Shown here piece after piece: positions 16,746-28,297 of a DNA stretch of 64,000 nucleotides. A model generated the notes under the pieces. The model did no database searches. It worked only from the letters and a program-made list of their open reading frames with translations, and was not told the DNA's origin. Numbering within the stretch: position 1 is the first letter of the stretch; each line of letters starts with the position of its first letter. Made by a program: the position numbers and the translations under genes. The DNA comes from Porticoccaceae bacterium (GTDB lineage: Bacteria; Pseudomonadota; Gammaproteobacteria; Pseudomonadales; Porticoccaceae): contig JAHEGD010000004.1 in the NCBI GenBank assembly GCA_024639885.1, positions 81,067 through 145,066 of the forward strand, in the 5' to 3' direction.

Positions 16746-17445
16746 TGCGCCACAAACAGCCGGCGCCGCCCTTTTCCAGCTCGTCTAGGTAGGCGTTGTG
16801 AGCGGCCAACTCTTCGCTACTGAGCTGACTGATCGCCAGCGCCGGGCGGTCGCTGGCCAGCCGCCGAATAGCGCCGACCCCGCCACTGCCCTGCTCGCTC
16901 TGTGAGTCACCCATCATCAGCGACACCTGGCCACCGGTCATCGCCAGGTAGACATCGGCGAGTATCTCGGCATCGAGCAGTGCGCCGTGCAGGTCGCGCT
17001 GCGAGTTGTCGACAAAGTAGCGCTTGCAGAGTGCATCCAAACTATTGCGCTGGCCGGGGTGCTTCTGGCGGGCCATCACCAGCGTGTCGGTGATCGCGCA
17101 GTGGTTTTCTAGCTGGGCGCGCTGCGGTTTGAGTTTAGCCAGTTCGTGGTTGATAAATCCGACATCAAACGGGGCGTTGTGGATAACCAGCTCGGCACCG
17201 TCGACAAAGGCCATAAACTCCTCGACCACGTGGTTGAACAGTGGCTTGTCGGCGAGGAACTCATCGCTGATGCCGTGCACTTCGAAGGCGCCGGCATCGA
17301 CTGCGCGCTGCGGATTGATGTACTGGTGGTAGTGGCGGCCGGTCAGCTTGCGGTTGACCACCTCGACGCAGCCGATCTCGATGATGCGGTGGTCTTGTGA
17401 GGTTTCAAGCCCGGTGGTTTCGGTGTCGAGGACAATTTGCCGCAT
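16735..17445 (-). CDS. dnaQ: DNA polymerase III epsilon subunit
   Basis: 236 residues. This is the 3'-5' proofreading exonuclease of the replicase core. Exo I LDTETTGLE (Asp7, Glu9), exo II VIHNAPFDVGFINHE and exo III LHGALLDAEILADVYLAMTGGQ give the DEDDh set. The C-terminal tail that binds the alpha subunit follows (SEQGSGGVGAIRRL...). It lies four bases after rnhA on the same strand, the arrangement known from pseudomonads. The smaller exonuclease at 3992-4603 is a different subfamily. Confidence 0.96.
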   Translation of the reverse strand: MRQIVLDTETTGLETSQDHRIIEIGCVEVVNRKLTGRHYHQYINPQRAVDAGAFEVHGISDEFLADKPLFNHVVEEFMAFVDGAELVIHNAPFDVGFINHELAKLKPQRAQLENHCAITDTLVMARQKHPGQRNSLDALCKRYFVDNSQRDLHGALLDAEILADVYLAMTGGQVSLMMGDSQSEQGSGGVGAIRRLASDRPALAISQLSSEELAAHNAYLDELEKGGAGCLWRSGQ

Positions 17446-17448
17446 CGG

Positions 17449-17907
17449 TCAGCTCCCCAACTCGTCGATACCGCGGTTGGCAAGCTGGTCGGCCAGCTCG
17501 TTTTCGGGGTGGCCGCTGTGACCCTTCACCCACTGCCAGTCGATAGTATGACCGGCAATCAGCTGGTCGAGCTGCTGCCATAGATCAACATTTTTAACCG
17601 GCTGTTTGCTGGCGGTTTTCCAGCCCCGTTTTTTCCAGTTTGGCAGCCACTCTTGAACCCCCTTCAGCACATAGGTGGAGTCGCTGGTAACCCGCACCGT
17701 ACAGGGCCGCTGCAGGGCGCGCAGTCCCTCGATGACGGCGGTCATCTCCATGCGGTTATTGGTCGTCTCCGGCTCGCCACCACAGAGCTCTTTACTGTGG
17801 CTGCCGGCGCGCATCAGCACCCCCCAGCCGCCCGGCCCGGGGTTGCCGCGGCAGGCGCCATCAGTAAATAACTCGACGTCGAATGGGTTGCTGTCGGCAC
17901 TGCTCAT
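17449..17907 (-). CDS. rnhA: ribonuclease HI
   Basis: 152 residues from the ATG at 17907. The open frame continues 93 codons upstream through the methyltransferase gene, but that part is not the protein. It cleaves RNA in RNA-DNA hybrids. The catalytic DEDD residues are visible in [18 protein letters not shown] (Asp), [12 protein letters not shown] (Glu), [12 protein letters not shown] (Asp) and [15 protein letters not shown] (His and Asp). The start overlaps the methyltransferase stop by four bases (ATGA), and dnaQ follows three bases after the stop. The three genes form one operon. Confidence 0.96.
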   Translation of the reverse strand: MSSADSNPFDVELFTDGACRGNPGPGGWGVLMRAGSHSKELCGGEPETTNNRMEMTAVIEGLRALQRPCTVRVTSDSTYVLKGVQEWLPNWKKRGWKTASKQPVKNVDLWQQLDQLIAGHTIDWQWVKGHSGHPENELADQLANRGIDELGS

Positions 17908-18734
17908 CTGTCGTTTCTCTCTGTCTGTCGGCTCGGCTGTGCCGCGTGCTGCGGCCGCGCGGCCGGGGCCGCTAACGGATTGCGCCAGCGCGCCGGCTTG
18001 GGCGGCAGCCGGGCGACACTGCGCTTGACCGCGTGAATCACCATACAGCTGCCCAGCGGCAGCTGGCGGGCCGCCAGCCAGCGCTGCCAGCGGCGGCCGC
18101 GGCGCTGTGCCCACGGCCACGGCAAAGGGGGATTGTAAGCGCCATAACTGACAGTGGCCACCTGTAACTGCAACAGTGCCAGCCAATCCGCCAACCGCGC
18201 TGCGCGCAGCTGATGAAAGCGCGCCAGCGGCTCAAATTGGCAGCGGCCGAGATGGCCGAGCCGGCCCAGCCACGGCGCCACCGCACCCCACGGACTGAGC
18301 GGATTAAATGCGACAATGGTCAGCTGACCGCCGTCGCTGAGCACCCGGCAGCTCTCGGCCAGCACCTCGCGCGGGCGCCGCGAGTACTCCAGCGCGTGGT
18401 GCAGTAAGACGCTATCGACCACCCCGCTGGGCAGCGGCAGTTCGGCAAAATCGGCCAATGCGCCGGTGCTGCGCGGCTGCCCGGCGCCGCCGGCAAGCGC
18501 GACCGGGTGCAACGCAAAGCGGTGGCAGTCGGCGTGGCCGGCGAGCTCAAACTGGGCACCAAAGCTACTCAGCTGCAGCGAGTGGTAGCCGGCGCGGCTC
18601 TCCAGCTGGGCCAACAGGTCGGCCTGCTCGGCGGCCAAATAACGCCCACTCGGCCCCTGCCACCAAGCTGCCAGCGCGCTGGCGCGCTGGCTGAACGGCG
18701 GCATCTGGCTGTCGAGCAAGGTGGCGATGGCCAT
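17904..18734 (-). CDS. class I SAM-dependent methyltransferase
   Basis: About 276 residues from the ATG at 18734, which follows a GAGAG-like ribosome site; the frame could open 18 codons earlier. A Rossmann-type methyltransferase core is seen: [52 protein letters not shown], matching motifs III to V of UbiE-like enzymes. The usual glycine-rich SAM loop is poorly conserved, as in this small group found between gloB and rnhA in pseudomonads. The substrate is unknown. The C-terminus is rich in Arg, Pro and Ala. It is divergent from gloB. Confidence 0.85.
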   Translation of the reverse strand: MAIATLLDSQMPPFSQRASALAAWWQGPSGRYLAAEQADLLAQLESRAGYHSLQLSSFGAQFELAGHADCHRFALHPVALAGGAGQPRSTGALADFAELPLPSGVVDSVLLHHALEYSRRPREVLAESCRVLSDGGQLTIVAFNPLSPWGAVAPWLGRLGHLGRCQFEPLARFHQLRAARLADWLALLQLQVATVSYGAYNPPLPWPWAQRRGRRWQRWLAARQLPLGSCMVIHAVKRSVARLPPKPARWRNPLAAPAARPQHAAQPSRQTERNDR

Positions 18735-18859
18735 AGGTTCTCTCAGTTTAACTGGGCTAAGTGGCAGTTGGCCGCGGCAGACGGCCACTGCCCTACCGTG
18801 TCATTTTGACCGTTGCCGTTTATCATGTCGAGACAGCTGGCCACCGATGAGAGCAGACT

Positions 18860-19657
18860 ATGCAGAGCCCAACTAACGCAGCGATCAATGTCGAGCCAAT
18901 CGCCGCCTTTAACGACAACTACATCTGGCTGCTGCAGAGCGCCGATCGCCGCGAGGCGGTAGTGGTCGACCCGGGCGACGGCCAAGCGGTACTCGACTAT
19001 CTTGATGCGCGCGCGATCACCCTGACCGCGATCTGGATCACCCACCACCATGCCGACCATGTCGGCGGTATCGCCCAGCTCTGTGAGCGCTGGCAGCTAC
19101 CGGTCTATGGCCCGGCCGGCAGCCCAGCCGAGGCCCAGTTTAGCCATACGTTGAGCGCCGGCGACCAGCTCGAGCTGGGCGGCGTCGGTTTTAGCGTGCT
19201 GGCGATACCCGGCCACACCCTCGACCATATCGCTTACTACGCGGCCGCCAGCGGCCAGCTATTTTGTGGCGACACCCTGTTTGCCGGCGGCTGTGGGCGG
19301 GTCTTTGAGGGCACTTATCCGCAGATGCATGAGTCGCTGCAGCAGCTCGCCGCGCTGCCGGCTAGCACGGCGGTTTACTGCGCCCATGAATATACGTTAG
19401 CCAATCTCGCCTTTGCGGTTGCCGCTGAGCCCGACAACAGCGCGCTGTTGCAGCGCCTTGCCGATGCCCAGCAGCGCCGCAGCCAAGCGCTGCCAACGGT
19501 GCCGTCGACGATTGGCTTGGAGTTGGCTACCAACCCATTTCTGCGCTGTGACCAGCCGGCCATCGCCGCGACACTGAGCGCCAGCGGTGCTGCCAGGCAA
19601 ACCGCTAGCACGGCCGAACGGTTTGCCGCACTGCGCAGCTGGAAGGATAGTTTTTAG
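18860..19657 (+). CDS. gloB: hydroxyacylglutathione hydrolase (glyoxalase II)
   Basis: 265 residues. It hydrolyses S-lactoylglutathione to lactate and glutathione, the second step of methylglyoxal removal. The metallo-beta-lactamase Zn/Fe site is THHHADHVGG (about 61-70), with further ligands in IPGHTLDHIAYY, GDTLFAGGCGRVFEG and YCAHEY. The C-terminal glyoxalase II domain with PSTIGLELATNPFLR completes it. It is transcribed away from the methyltransferase gene and is followed after 52 bases by mltD, the gammaproteobacterial order. Confidence 0.96.
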   Translation: MQSPTNAAINVEPIAAFNDNYIWLLQSADRREAVVVDPGDGQAVLDYLDARAITLTAIWITHHHADHVGGIAQLCERWQLPVYGPAGSPAEAQFSHTLSAGDQLELGGVGFSVLAIPGHTLDHIAYYAAASGQLFCGDTLFAGGCGRVFEGTYPQMHESLQQLAALPASTAVYCAHEYTLANLAFAVAAEPDNSALLQRLADAQQRRSQALPTVPSTIGLELATNPFLRCDQPAIAATLSASGAARQTASTAERFAALRSWKDSF

Positions 19658-19669
19658 AGGCTCTGCGAC

Positions 19670-19675
19670 TATAAT
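19670..19675 (+). promoter_or_regulatory. possible -10 box for mltD
   Basis: A perfect TATAAT lies 35 bases before the mltD start. No good -35 box is seen at the expected distance, so the promoter may be weak or activator-dependent. Confidence 0.4.
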
Positions 19676-19709
19676 ACGCCGCTGTAACTGCCCCTAAAGA
19701 GAGAGTATT

Positions 19710-21236
19710 TTGCGCCTAACCCGCTCTGCTACCAGCCGTATCACCGCCATTACCGCCTGCCTCTGGCTGACTGGCTGCAGCGCATTGCTAAGCCCACCGG
19801 CTGCGCCGCCCAGCGCGCCGCCGACGTCTGCCACTGTGGTGCCGGCCGCCGTGGTCACCGACGATCTATGGCAGCGTATTCGCAACGGCATGCAAATTGT
19901 CCCCAACGGCGGCGACCGGCTGGCCAATGGCGAGCTGGCGGCGGCGGTTGCCAAGCAACTGCGCTGGTACCAGAACAATCCAAGCTACTTGGCGACCGTG
20001 TTTGAGCGCGCCGAGCCGTTTATCTTTGACGTGGTTGAACAGCTAGAGAGTGCTGGGCTGCCCCTCGAGCTCGCCCTGCTACCGGTGCTAGAGAGCACCT
20101 ACGACCCGCTCGCCTATTCCAACAGCCACGCGGTGGGACTTTGGCAGTTTATCCCGAGCACCGCCCGCGCGTTTGGTCTGGAGCGCAATGACCGCTACGA
20201 AGGGCGTCGCGACAGCGTCGCCGCAACCGCCGCGGCAGTGCGTTTTTTAACCTACTTGCACGGCCAATTTGACGGCGCGTGGCTGCTCGCTCTGGCCGCC
20301 TACAACAGCGGCGAGGGCAATGTCCGGCGCGCGGTTGCCAACAACCTAGCGGCGGGTGGCGACGGCCAGTTTTGGGCGCTACAGCTGCCCCGTGAAACAC
20401 GCAACTACGTACCCCAACTGCTCGCGCTGTCGGAGCTGGTGGCCACCCCCGAGCGCTACGCTGTCGAGCTTCCAGAGCTGCCTAATCGGCCCTTTTTTAC
20501 CGCCGTTGCGGTGAACTCACCGATCGATCTCGCCATAGCCCAGCGGGTCAGCAACACCGACCCCGAGCTATTTACCCGGCTAAATGCCGCTTTCCGGCGT
20601 TCGGTCACCCCCGCCGATGGCGCGACGATACTGCTGCCCGCCGCCAACGCCGCTGCACTGAAAGCGTTTCTAGCGACCACCCCGCCAACCCTATGGGCGC
20701 CCTATCGGGAGGTATTGGTAGCGTGGGGCGACACACTGTCTGAGCTGGCCGAGCGCCACAACTCTACCGTTGCCGAGCTGAAAGCCGCCAACCGGCTCAG
20801 CTCCAACCGGTTGCGGGTTGGTCAACGGCTGGTGATCCCCCCGCGCGGCGAGTTGACCGGCGCCGCCGCAGAGCTGCCGCGCGGCCACCACAGCTACCTG
20901 ATTCAACCCGGCGATTCGCTCTGGGAGCTTGCTCAGCGTTTTTCGACCAGCGTGGCCCTGCTGCGCAAACTCAACCGTCTTAGCGGCGATACACTGCGCC
21001 CAGGCCGCCGCTTAATGGTGCCGGCCAACGCCGCGCCGAGCGCACCCAGCGGCCCCGCTCAGCCGAGCGTGCGCAAAGTGAGCTACCAAGTAAAAAGCGG
21101 CGATTCGCTGTCGCGCATCGCCGCTCATTTTGCGGTCCGCACCGCTCAGATTGTCAGCTGGAACCAGCTCGATGCTAGCCGCTACCTACAACCCGGCCAG
21201 CGCTTAACGATCTACGTTAACCCGCTAGAAATTTAG
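19710..21236 (+). CDS. mltD: membrane-bound lytic murein transglycosylase D
   Basis: 508 residues from a TTG at 19710, which follows an AGAGAG site. It cuts the glycan strand of peptidoglycan, leaving 1,6-anhydromuramic acid. A lipoprotein signal with lipobox LTGC gives Cys at residue 23. The SLT/MltD catalytic domain (about 95-230) contains LPVLESTYDPLAYSNSHAVGLWQFIPSTARAFGL with the active-site Glu. Three LysM repeats follow (about 340-385, 395-440, 455-500), each opening with a GDTLSELA, GDSLWELA or GDSLSRIA pattern, to bind peptidoglycan. The stop overlaps the convergent ppiD stop by four bases. Confidence 0.95.
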   Translation: MRLTRSATSRITAITACLWLTGCSALLSPPAAPPSAPPTSATVVPAAVVTDDLWQRIRNGMQIVPNGGDRLANGELAAAVAKQLRWYQNNPSYLATVFERAEPFIFDVVEQLESAGLPLELALLPVLESTYDPLAYSNSHAVGLWQFIPSTARAFGLERNDRYEGRRDSVAATAAAVRFLTYLHGQFDGAWLLALAAYNSGEGNVRRAVANNLAAGGDGQFWALQLPRETRNYVPQLLALSELVATPERYAVELPELPNRPFFTAVAVNSPIDLAIAQRVSNTDPELFTRLNAAFRRSVTPADGATILLPAANAAALKAFLATTPPTLWAPYREVLVAWGDTLSELAERHNSTVAELKAANRLSSNRLRVGQRLVIPPRGELTGAAAELPRGHHSYLIQPGDSLWELAQRFSTSVALLRKLNRLSGDTLRPGRRLMVPANAAPSAPSGPAQPSVRKVSYQVKSGDSLSRIAAHFAVRTAQIVSWNQLDASRYLQPGQRLTIYVNPLEI

Positions 21237-23089
21237 CGCTTCACCTCAGCGCCGGCAGAGAGCGCACCCTGATAGCCGCTCAACTCGGCCAGCACTGCGC
21301 TCTGGGTAAGCCCGCCGCGCAGCGCCGCCCGCCGCGCCGCTGACAGCTGGCTGGCGCTGCCCAGCGCCACTTCGCGCAGCGCAATCACCGCAACATCGCC
21401 AGAGGCCAGCTGCTGTTGGGCATAGCTGCCGCCCGCTTGAGGGCTGGCCATGGCGAAGGCGCGCTGCAGGATCTCGCGCTGTACTTGTGGCTCGGCCATC
21501 GTCGCGTCAGCCACTACCTGCCAGCTGAGCTGGTCGCGCTTGGCGAGCTGCTCAACCCGGGCACCCTGCTCCAGCTCGGCTATATAGGCCATCGCGCGCG
21601 CGCTGAGCTGCTCTGCCACCTGCTGCTGGCGTAGCTCTGCCTCGATCTCTGCGCGCACCTCATCAAGTGCGATCGGGCTGGCTGGCAGCTGCTCGACTAC
21701 CTTGACTACCGCGTAGCGATCATCGCCCAGCTCGATCACCTCACTGGCAAAGCCGTCGACACGCACATCGTCACTAAACGCCGCCGCAACCAGTGCTGGC
21801 TCTGCAGCAATGCCGCTGCCACCGCTGCGCGCGAACGGCGCACTGCGCTGGACGACGACACCGAGTTGATCGGCCACCGCGGTCAATGACTCGGCGTTGA
21901 AGCTCAACTCTTTGAGCGCAGCCAGCTGGGCTGCCAAATTGCTCTGGGCGAGTTCGGCGCGCAGCGCCCGCTCGACATCGGCACGCTGAAGTTGCGCGTC
22001 TACTGCTGCCGATTCAACTGCCAGCAACTTGATAAAGTGGATACCGGCATCGGTCTCTACCGGGCCAGAGACCTCGCCGACTGCCAAATCGGCCAGTGCC
22101 GCCTCAAAGGGCTCGGGGAAGGCGCTGCCATCGGTAAAGCCGAGCTCGCCACCGGCCGCAGCCGAGACGATATCGACAGAGTATTCACTGGCCAGTGCTG
22201 CAAATGACTCACCCGCCGCCAACTTGGCCGCGATCTCATCAAGTTGGGCCTGGTCGGGCTGTTCGAGAAGGATGTGTGCGGCGCTGCGCAGCTCGCTGGG
22301 GGCCGCGCTTTCGGCCAACTGTGCCAAACGCTGCTCGACCTGCTGCGGGGATAGCTCTACCGCTGCCGCGGCGGTCGCCAAAGAGAGCTCAATAGTATCG
22401 ACTACCAGCTGCTCGGGGGTGCTAAAGCGCGCGCTGTTGGCCGCGTAGAAGGCCTCGACCGCTGCTGGCTCAACCACCACCTGCGCGGCCGCCGCCTCTG
22501 CTGACAGGGTCAAGTAGTAGTAGTTGCGGGTCTGTTCAATAATCTCGGCGAGCTGGTCGATCTCACTGGCGGTCACAAAGCTGCTGTTGAGCACGCCACT
22601 GCTGAACTGCTGGGTCAGTAGTTCGTCGGCCACGGTCGCTTTGAATTCGGCACTGGTGTAACCCTGGCTCTGCAATACATAGCGGTAGCGATCGGGGTCG
22701 AACCGGCCGCCACTTTGAAAGGCACCGATCTCGGCCAGCTGCTGGGCAACCGGGCGCGGCCCGATCGCCATACCGGCCTCGCGGGCGGCCTGGCTGAGCA
22801 GCGCCGCTGCTATCAGCTGCTGCTCCGCTCGCGGGCGCAGCAGTTCATCGCTGAGCAACTCGGCATCCAGACCGGGGTTGGCCTGAACGATGCTGTTACG
22901 CTCGCTGGCGATGGCGCGCTGAACCTGCAGCTCGGTGATCTTCTCGCCGTTGACGACCAGTGCCGACTCAGCGGCAGAGCCGCTCAACAGCAGTGAATCG
23001 ACGCCGACGAAGGCGAACGGGATGGTCAGCAGACCGATCAGAAAGACGGCGGTAAACCCTTTGATGTTGTCACGAAAACTCTGCAGCAT
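21233..23089 (-). CDS. ppiD: periplasmic folding chaperone PpiD
   Basis: 618 residues. An N-terminal membrane anchor (about 12-34) follows MLQSFRDNIKG, the PpiD start. The SurA_N-like part follows. A parvulin domain lies at about 265-360 (ILLEQPDQAQLDEIAAKLAAGESFAALASEYSVD, then GGELGFTDGSAFPEPFEAAL), with a long C-terminal chaperone part. In E. coli PpiD sits at the SecYEG exit and helps outer membrane proteins fold; its parvulin domain is inactive there. It is the last gene of the tig-clpP-clpX-lon-hupB-ppiD series and very Ala-rich. Confidence 0.94.
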   Translation of the reverse strand: MLQSFRDNIKGFTAVFLIGLLTIPFAFVGVDSLLLSGSAAESALVVNGEKITELQVQRAIASERNSIVQANPGLDAELLSDELLRPRAEQQLIAAALLSQAAREAGMAIGPRPVAQQLAEIGAFQSGGRFDPDRYRYVLQSQGYTSAEFKATVADELLTQQFSSGVLNSSFVTASEIDQLAEIIEQTRNYYYLTLSAEAAAAQVVVEPAAVEAFYAANSARFSTPEQLVVDTIELSLATAAAAVELSPQQVEQRLAQLAESAAPSELRSAAHILLEQPDQAQLDEIAAKLAAGESFAALASEYSVDIVSAAAGGELGFTDGSAFPEPFEAALADLAVGEVSGPVETDAGIHFIKLLAVESAAVDAQLQRADVERALRAELAQSNLAAQLAALKELSFNAESLTAVADQLGVVVQRSAPFARSGGSGIAAEPALVAAAFSDDVRVDGFASEVIELGDDRYAVVKVVEQLPASPIALDEVRAEIEAELRQQQVAEQLSARAMAYIAELEQGARVEQLAKRDQLSWQVVADATMAEPQVQREILQRAFAMASPQAGGSYAQQQLASGDVAVIALREVALGSASQLSAARRAALRGGLTQSAVLAELSGYQGALSAGAEVKR

Positions 23090-23150
23090 GGCTAACTCTT
23101 ATTGGCGGTGGGGTGGGCAGTTTCAACGGCACTAATAATAAACCGACTGG

Positions 23151-23188
23151 CAACAAAAAGGCGCACCCATTGATGCGCCTTTTTGTTG
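23151..23188. terminator. bidirectional terminator after hupB
   Basis: A near-perfect 15-bp palindrome (CAACAAAAAGGCGCA at 23151-23165, TGCGCCTTTTTGTTG at 23174-23188) has an A tract on one side and a T tract on the other. It sits 37 bases past the hupB stop and would separate hupB from ppiD. Confidence 0.85.
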
Positions 23189-23224
23189 CCAGCCGCGCGG
23201 GCGCGGCTGGTATCGGTCAGACAA

Positions 23225-23500
23225 TTACTTGTTGACTGAGTCTTTCAGGCCTTTGCCAGCTTTGAAGCTAGGCACGGTGGCGGCGGCGATTTGGATCTCG
23301 GCGCCAGTCTTGGGGTTGCGGCCAGTGCGCGCAGCGCGGTGCTTAACAGCGAAAGTACCGAAGCCTACCAGCGAAACTGAATCGCCTTTTTGCAGGGCGC
23401 CAGTGACAGCGTCAAGTGCTGATTCCAGAGCGCGGCCAGCAGAAGCTTTAGAGATGTCTGCGCCAGCAGCGATTGCGTCGATGAGTTCAGATTTGTTCAT
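23225..23500 (-). CDS. hupB: DNA-binding protein HU-beta
   Basis: 91 residues, the standard length. HU bends and compacts DNA as a dimer. The sequence is textbook: [90 protein letters not shown], with the DNA-clasping arm around [10 protein letters not shown] strong ribosome site (AAGGA) and its own promoter at 23592-23620 precede it. It is followed by a strong terminator. Confidence 0.98.
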   Translation of the reverse strand: MNKSELIDAIAAGADISKASAGRALESALDAVTGALQKGDSVSLVGFGTFAVKHRAARTGRNPKTGAEIQIAAATVPSFKAGKGLKDSVNK

Positions 23501-23591
23501 GGGTTATTCCTTATTTTAAGTAGTGTTTAAGTGCAGCCTAACGGATTCCTTTCGCTAGCCCGCGCCTTAACGATGGGCCGTAGCGATGAAC

Positions 23592-23620
23592 TTTATACCA
23601 ACTGGCCGTGCCCGAATCAA
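23592..23620 (-). promoter_or_regulatory. hupB promoter
   Basis: On the minus strand TTGATT (23620-23615) is followed after exactly 17 bases by TATAAA (23597-23592), a good sigma-70 match. The leader to the hupB start is about 85 bases. Confidence 0.75.
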
Positions 23621-23682
23621 GCTGCAACGGCCGTTTTTCCTAGATTCTTGGCGTGATTGGTTAATTTATAAACAATCGCGCC

Positions 23683-26094
<2,412 letters not shown>

Positions 26095-26117
26095 CTCACT
26101 TGTCTTGGATACTAAAC

Positions 26118-26145
26118 ATATTGGGCCACGCTAGCGGATTACAAC
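26118..26145 (-). promoter_or_regulatory. possible heat-shock (sigma-32-type) promoter of lon
   Basis: On the minus strand GTTGTAA (26145-26139) is followed after 13 bases by CCCAATAT (26125-26118). This resembles the sigma-32 pattern CTTGAAA-N13/14-CCCCATNT, with mismatches. The position, about 25 bases upstream of the lon start, is reasonable. Confidence 0.4.
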
Positions 26146-26198
26146 CGCTGTTTAGCCAATTTAAGCAGCAAAACGGCGCACTCGGCTAGTTGCAAAGC

Positions 26199-26226
26199 AA
26201 AAAAAAGGGCGGCTAAAAAGCCGCCC
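26199..26226 (-). terminator. rho-independent terminator of clpX
   Basis: GGGCGGCT-TTTT-AGCCGCCC (26207-26226) is followed on the minus strand by an eight-T tract (26199-26206), 23 bases past the clpX stop. Confidence 0.9.
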
Positions 26227-26248
26227 GATTTAACCGACAGCGGCAAGA

Positions 26249-27529
26249 CTACTCGTCGCTGGCGGCTTTTTTATCGTGCTGCTGGTAGACCAGTAGCGGG
26301 TCGTTCTCGCCATTGATCACCGCGGCGTCGACCACCACTTTAACCACATCGTCGGTCGAGGGGATCTCGTACATGGTGTCTATCAGCACCGTCTCGACGA
26401 TCGAGCGCAGCCCGCGCGCACCGGTTTTGCGAGCAATCGCTTTTTCGGCAATCGCCTCGAGCGCATCGGCGCGCAGATCGAGCTCGACCCCTTCCATCTC
26501 GAACAGCGACTGGTACTGCTTGACCAGCGCATTCTTGGGGGTGACCAGAATACTGACCAGCGCCTCGCGGTCGAGCTCCAGCAGGGTCGCTACCACCGGC
26601 AGGCGGCCGATAAACTCGGGGATTAAGCCGTAACCGATCAGGTCTTCTGGCTCGACATCAAGCAGCGTCTCGCCGACCGACTTCTGGCTCTCTTTGCTTT
26701 TTACCTCAGCGCCAAAGCCGATACCGCCCTTCTCTGAGCGGTCGCGGATGACCTTTTCTAGGCCGGCAAATGCGCCGCCACAGATGAATAGTATGTTGGA
26801 GGTGTCGACCTGCAAAAACTCCTGCTGCGGGTGTTTGCGTCCGCCCTGCGGCGGCACCGAGGCGACCGTACCTTCGATCAACTTGAGCAGCGCCTGCTGT
26901 ACGCCCTCACCAGAGACATCGCGAGTGATCGAGGGGTTATCTGACTTGCGAGAAATTTTGTCGATCTCGTCGATGTAGACGATACCGCGCTGCGCCTTGT
27001 CGACGTCGTAATCGCACTTTTGCAGCAGCTTTTGGATGATGTTTTCAACGTCCTCACCGACATAACCGGCCTCGGTCAGGGTGGTCGCATCGGCCATGGT
27101 GAACGGCACATCCAGCATCCGCGCCAGGGTCTCGGCGAGCAGCGTCTTACCGCTGCCGGTCGGGCCGATCAGCAGAATGTTCGACTTGCCCAGCTCGACG
27201 TCACCGCTGGCGCCCTTGTCCTGCACCTGAAGGCGCTTGTAGTGGTTGTAGACCGCCACCGAGAGAATCTTCTTGGCGCGCTCTTGGCCGATCACGTAGT
27301 CGTCGAGCCGCGCGCGGATCTCGGTCGGCGCCGGCAGCTTGCGGTCGGCCTCGCTGTCGCTGGCAACATCGACCTCTTCGGTGATGATGTCGTTACACAG
27401 GTCGACACACTCGTCGCAGATGTAGACCGACGGCCCGGCGATCAGACGGCGCACTTCATTTTGGTTTTTGCCACAAAAAGAACAGAACAGCAGCTTGCCG
27501 CTCTCGTCAGATGACCCACTTTTAGACAT
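26249..27529 (-). CDS. clpX: ATP-dependent Clp protease ATPase subunit ClpX
   Basis: 426 residues. It unfolds tagged substrates and feeds them to ClpP. The N-terminal zinc-binding domain is [11 protein letters not shown]...[10 protein letters not shown] (about 16-46). The AAA+ domain has Walker A GPTGSGKT, Walker [10 protein letters not shown], and the ClpX-specific [19 protein letters not shown]. The C-terminal [10 protein letters not shown] is conserved, and an IGF-type loop ([11 protein letters not shown]) that docks on ClpP is visible. It follows clpP by about 80 bases and has its own terminator. Confidence 0.98.
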   Translation of the reverse strand: MSKSGSSDESGKLLFCSFCGKNQNEVRRLIAGPSVYICDECVDLCNDIITEEVDVASDSEADRKLPAPTEIRARLDDYVIGQERAKKILSVAVYNHYKRLQVQDKGASGDVELGKSNILLIGPTGSGKTLLAETLARMLDVPFTMADATTLTEAGYVGEDVENIIQKLLQKCDYDVDKAQRGIVYIDEIDKISRKSDNPSITRDVSGEGVQQALLKLIEGTVASVPPQGGRKHPQQEFLQVDTSNILFICGGAFAGLEKVIRDRSEKGGIGFGAEVKSKESQKSVGETLLDVEPEDLIGYGLIPEFIGRLPVVATLLELDREALVSILVTPKNALVKQYQSLFEMEGVELDLRADALEAIAEKAIARKTGARGLRSIVETVLIDTMYEIPSTDDVVKVVVDAAVINGENDPLLVYQQHDKKAASDE

Positions 27530-27611
27530 ATCTCTCTCCCACTAGAGTGGCTTGAGCCGTGGCGCCGGGCACTCTACACCGCGCGCCGCATTAATTTTGA
27601 GCCTAACTAAG

Positions 27612-28214
27612 CTAGCCGCGCTTGTCTAGAACCTCGTCGATCAGACCGTAGGCCTTTGACTCGTCGGCGCTCATAAAGGTGTCGCGCTCGGTGTCGCGCT
27701 CGATGGTGGCCAACTCTTGGCCGGTGTGCTGTGCCATCAGACGGTTGAGCCGCTCACGGATCTTGAGGATCTCTTGAGCCTGAATATGTATATCCGAAGC
27801 CTGGCCCTGCGCACCGCCACTTGGCTGGTGGATCATGGTGCGCGCGTTGGGCAGCGCAAAGCGCTTGCCGGCGGCACCGGCGCCAAGCAGGAAAGCGCCC
27901 ATGCTGGCCGCTTGACCGATACACATGGTGCTGACGTCTGGCTTGATAAACTGCATGGTGTCGTAGATCGACAGGCCGGCAGTGACCGAACCGCCTGGCG
28001 AGTTGATATAGAGGTGGATATCTTTGTCGGGGTTCTCCGACTCAAGAAACAGCATCTGGGCGACAATCAAGTTGGCCATGTAATCTTCCACTTGGCCGAC
28101 CATAAAGATGACTCGCTCTTTGAGCAGCCGCGAGTAAATATCGAACGAGCGCTCGCCGCGCGAAGTCTGCTCGATCACCATCGGTACTAAGCCAACACTG
28201 TTGATATCCAACAT
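27612..28214 (-). CDS. clpP: ATP-dependent Clp protease proteolytic subunit ClpP
   Basis: 200 residues. Serine peptidase of the ClpXP and ClpAP machines. The catalytic triad lies in [13 protein letters not shown] (Ser), [18 protein letters not shown] (His) and the following [22 protein letters not shown] (Asp). The N-terminal [29 protein letters not shown] is the family start. It lies between tig and clpX, the standard operon order. Confidence 0.98.
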   Translation of the reverse strand: MLDINSVGLVPMVIEQTSRGERSFDIYSRLLKERVIFMVGQVEDYMANLIVAQMLFLESENPDKDIHLYINSPGGSVTAGLSIYDTMQFIKPDVSTMCIGQAASMGAFLLGAGAAGKRFALPNARTMIHQPSGGAQGQASDIHIQAQEILKIRERLNRLMAQHTGQELATIERDTERDTFMSADESKAYGLIDEVLDKRG

Positions 28215-28262
28215 TTTTCACTCTCCGGTTGAAGGTTAATTTCTGCTAAGTCTAGCAGAGAC

Positions 28263-28290
28263 AACAACGGCGGCCAGTGCCGCCGTTGTT
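28263..28290 (-). terminator. hairpin after tig
   Basis: A 12-bp perfect inverted repeat (AACAACGGCGGC and GCCGCCGTTGTT, loop of 4) begins just past the tig stop. There is no T tract, so it may be an attenuator or mRNA-stabilising stem rather than a full terminator. Confidence 0.5.
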
Positions 28291-28297
28291 AGAGCAA

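Noticed and set aside
17908..18186. Longer N-terminus of RNase HI
   Set aside because: It overlaps the 3' end of the methyltransferase gene; the ATG at 17907 gives a standard-length protein with ATGA coupling.
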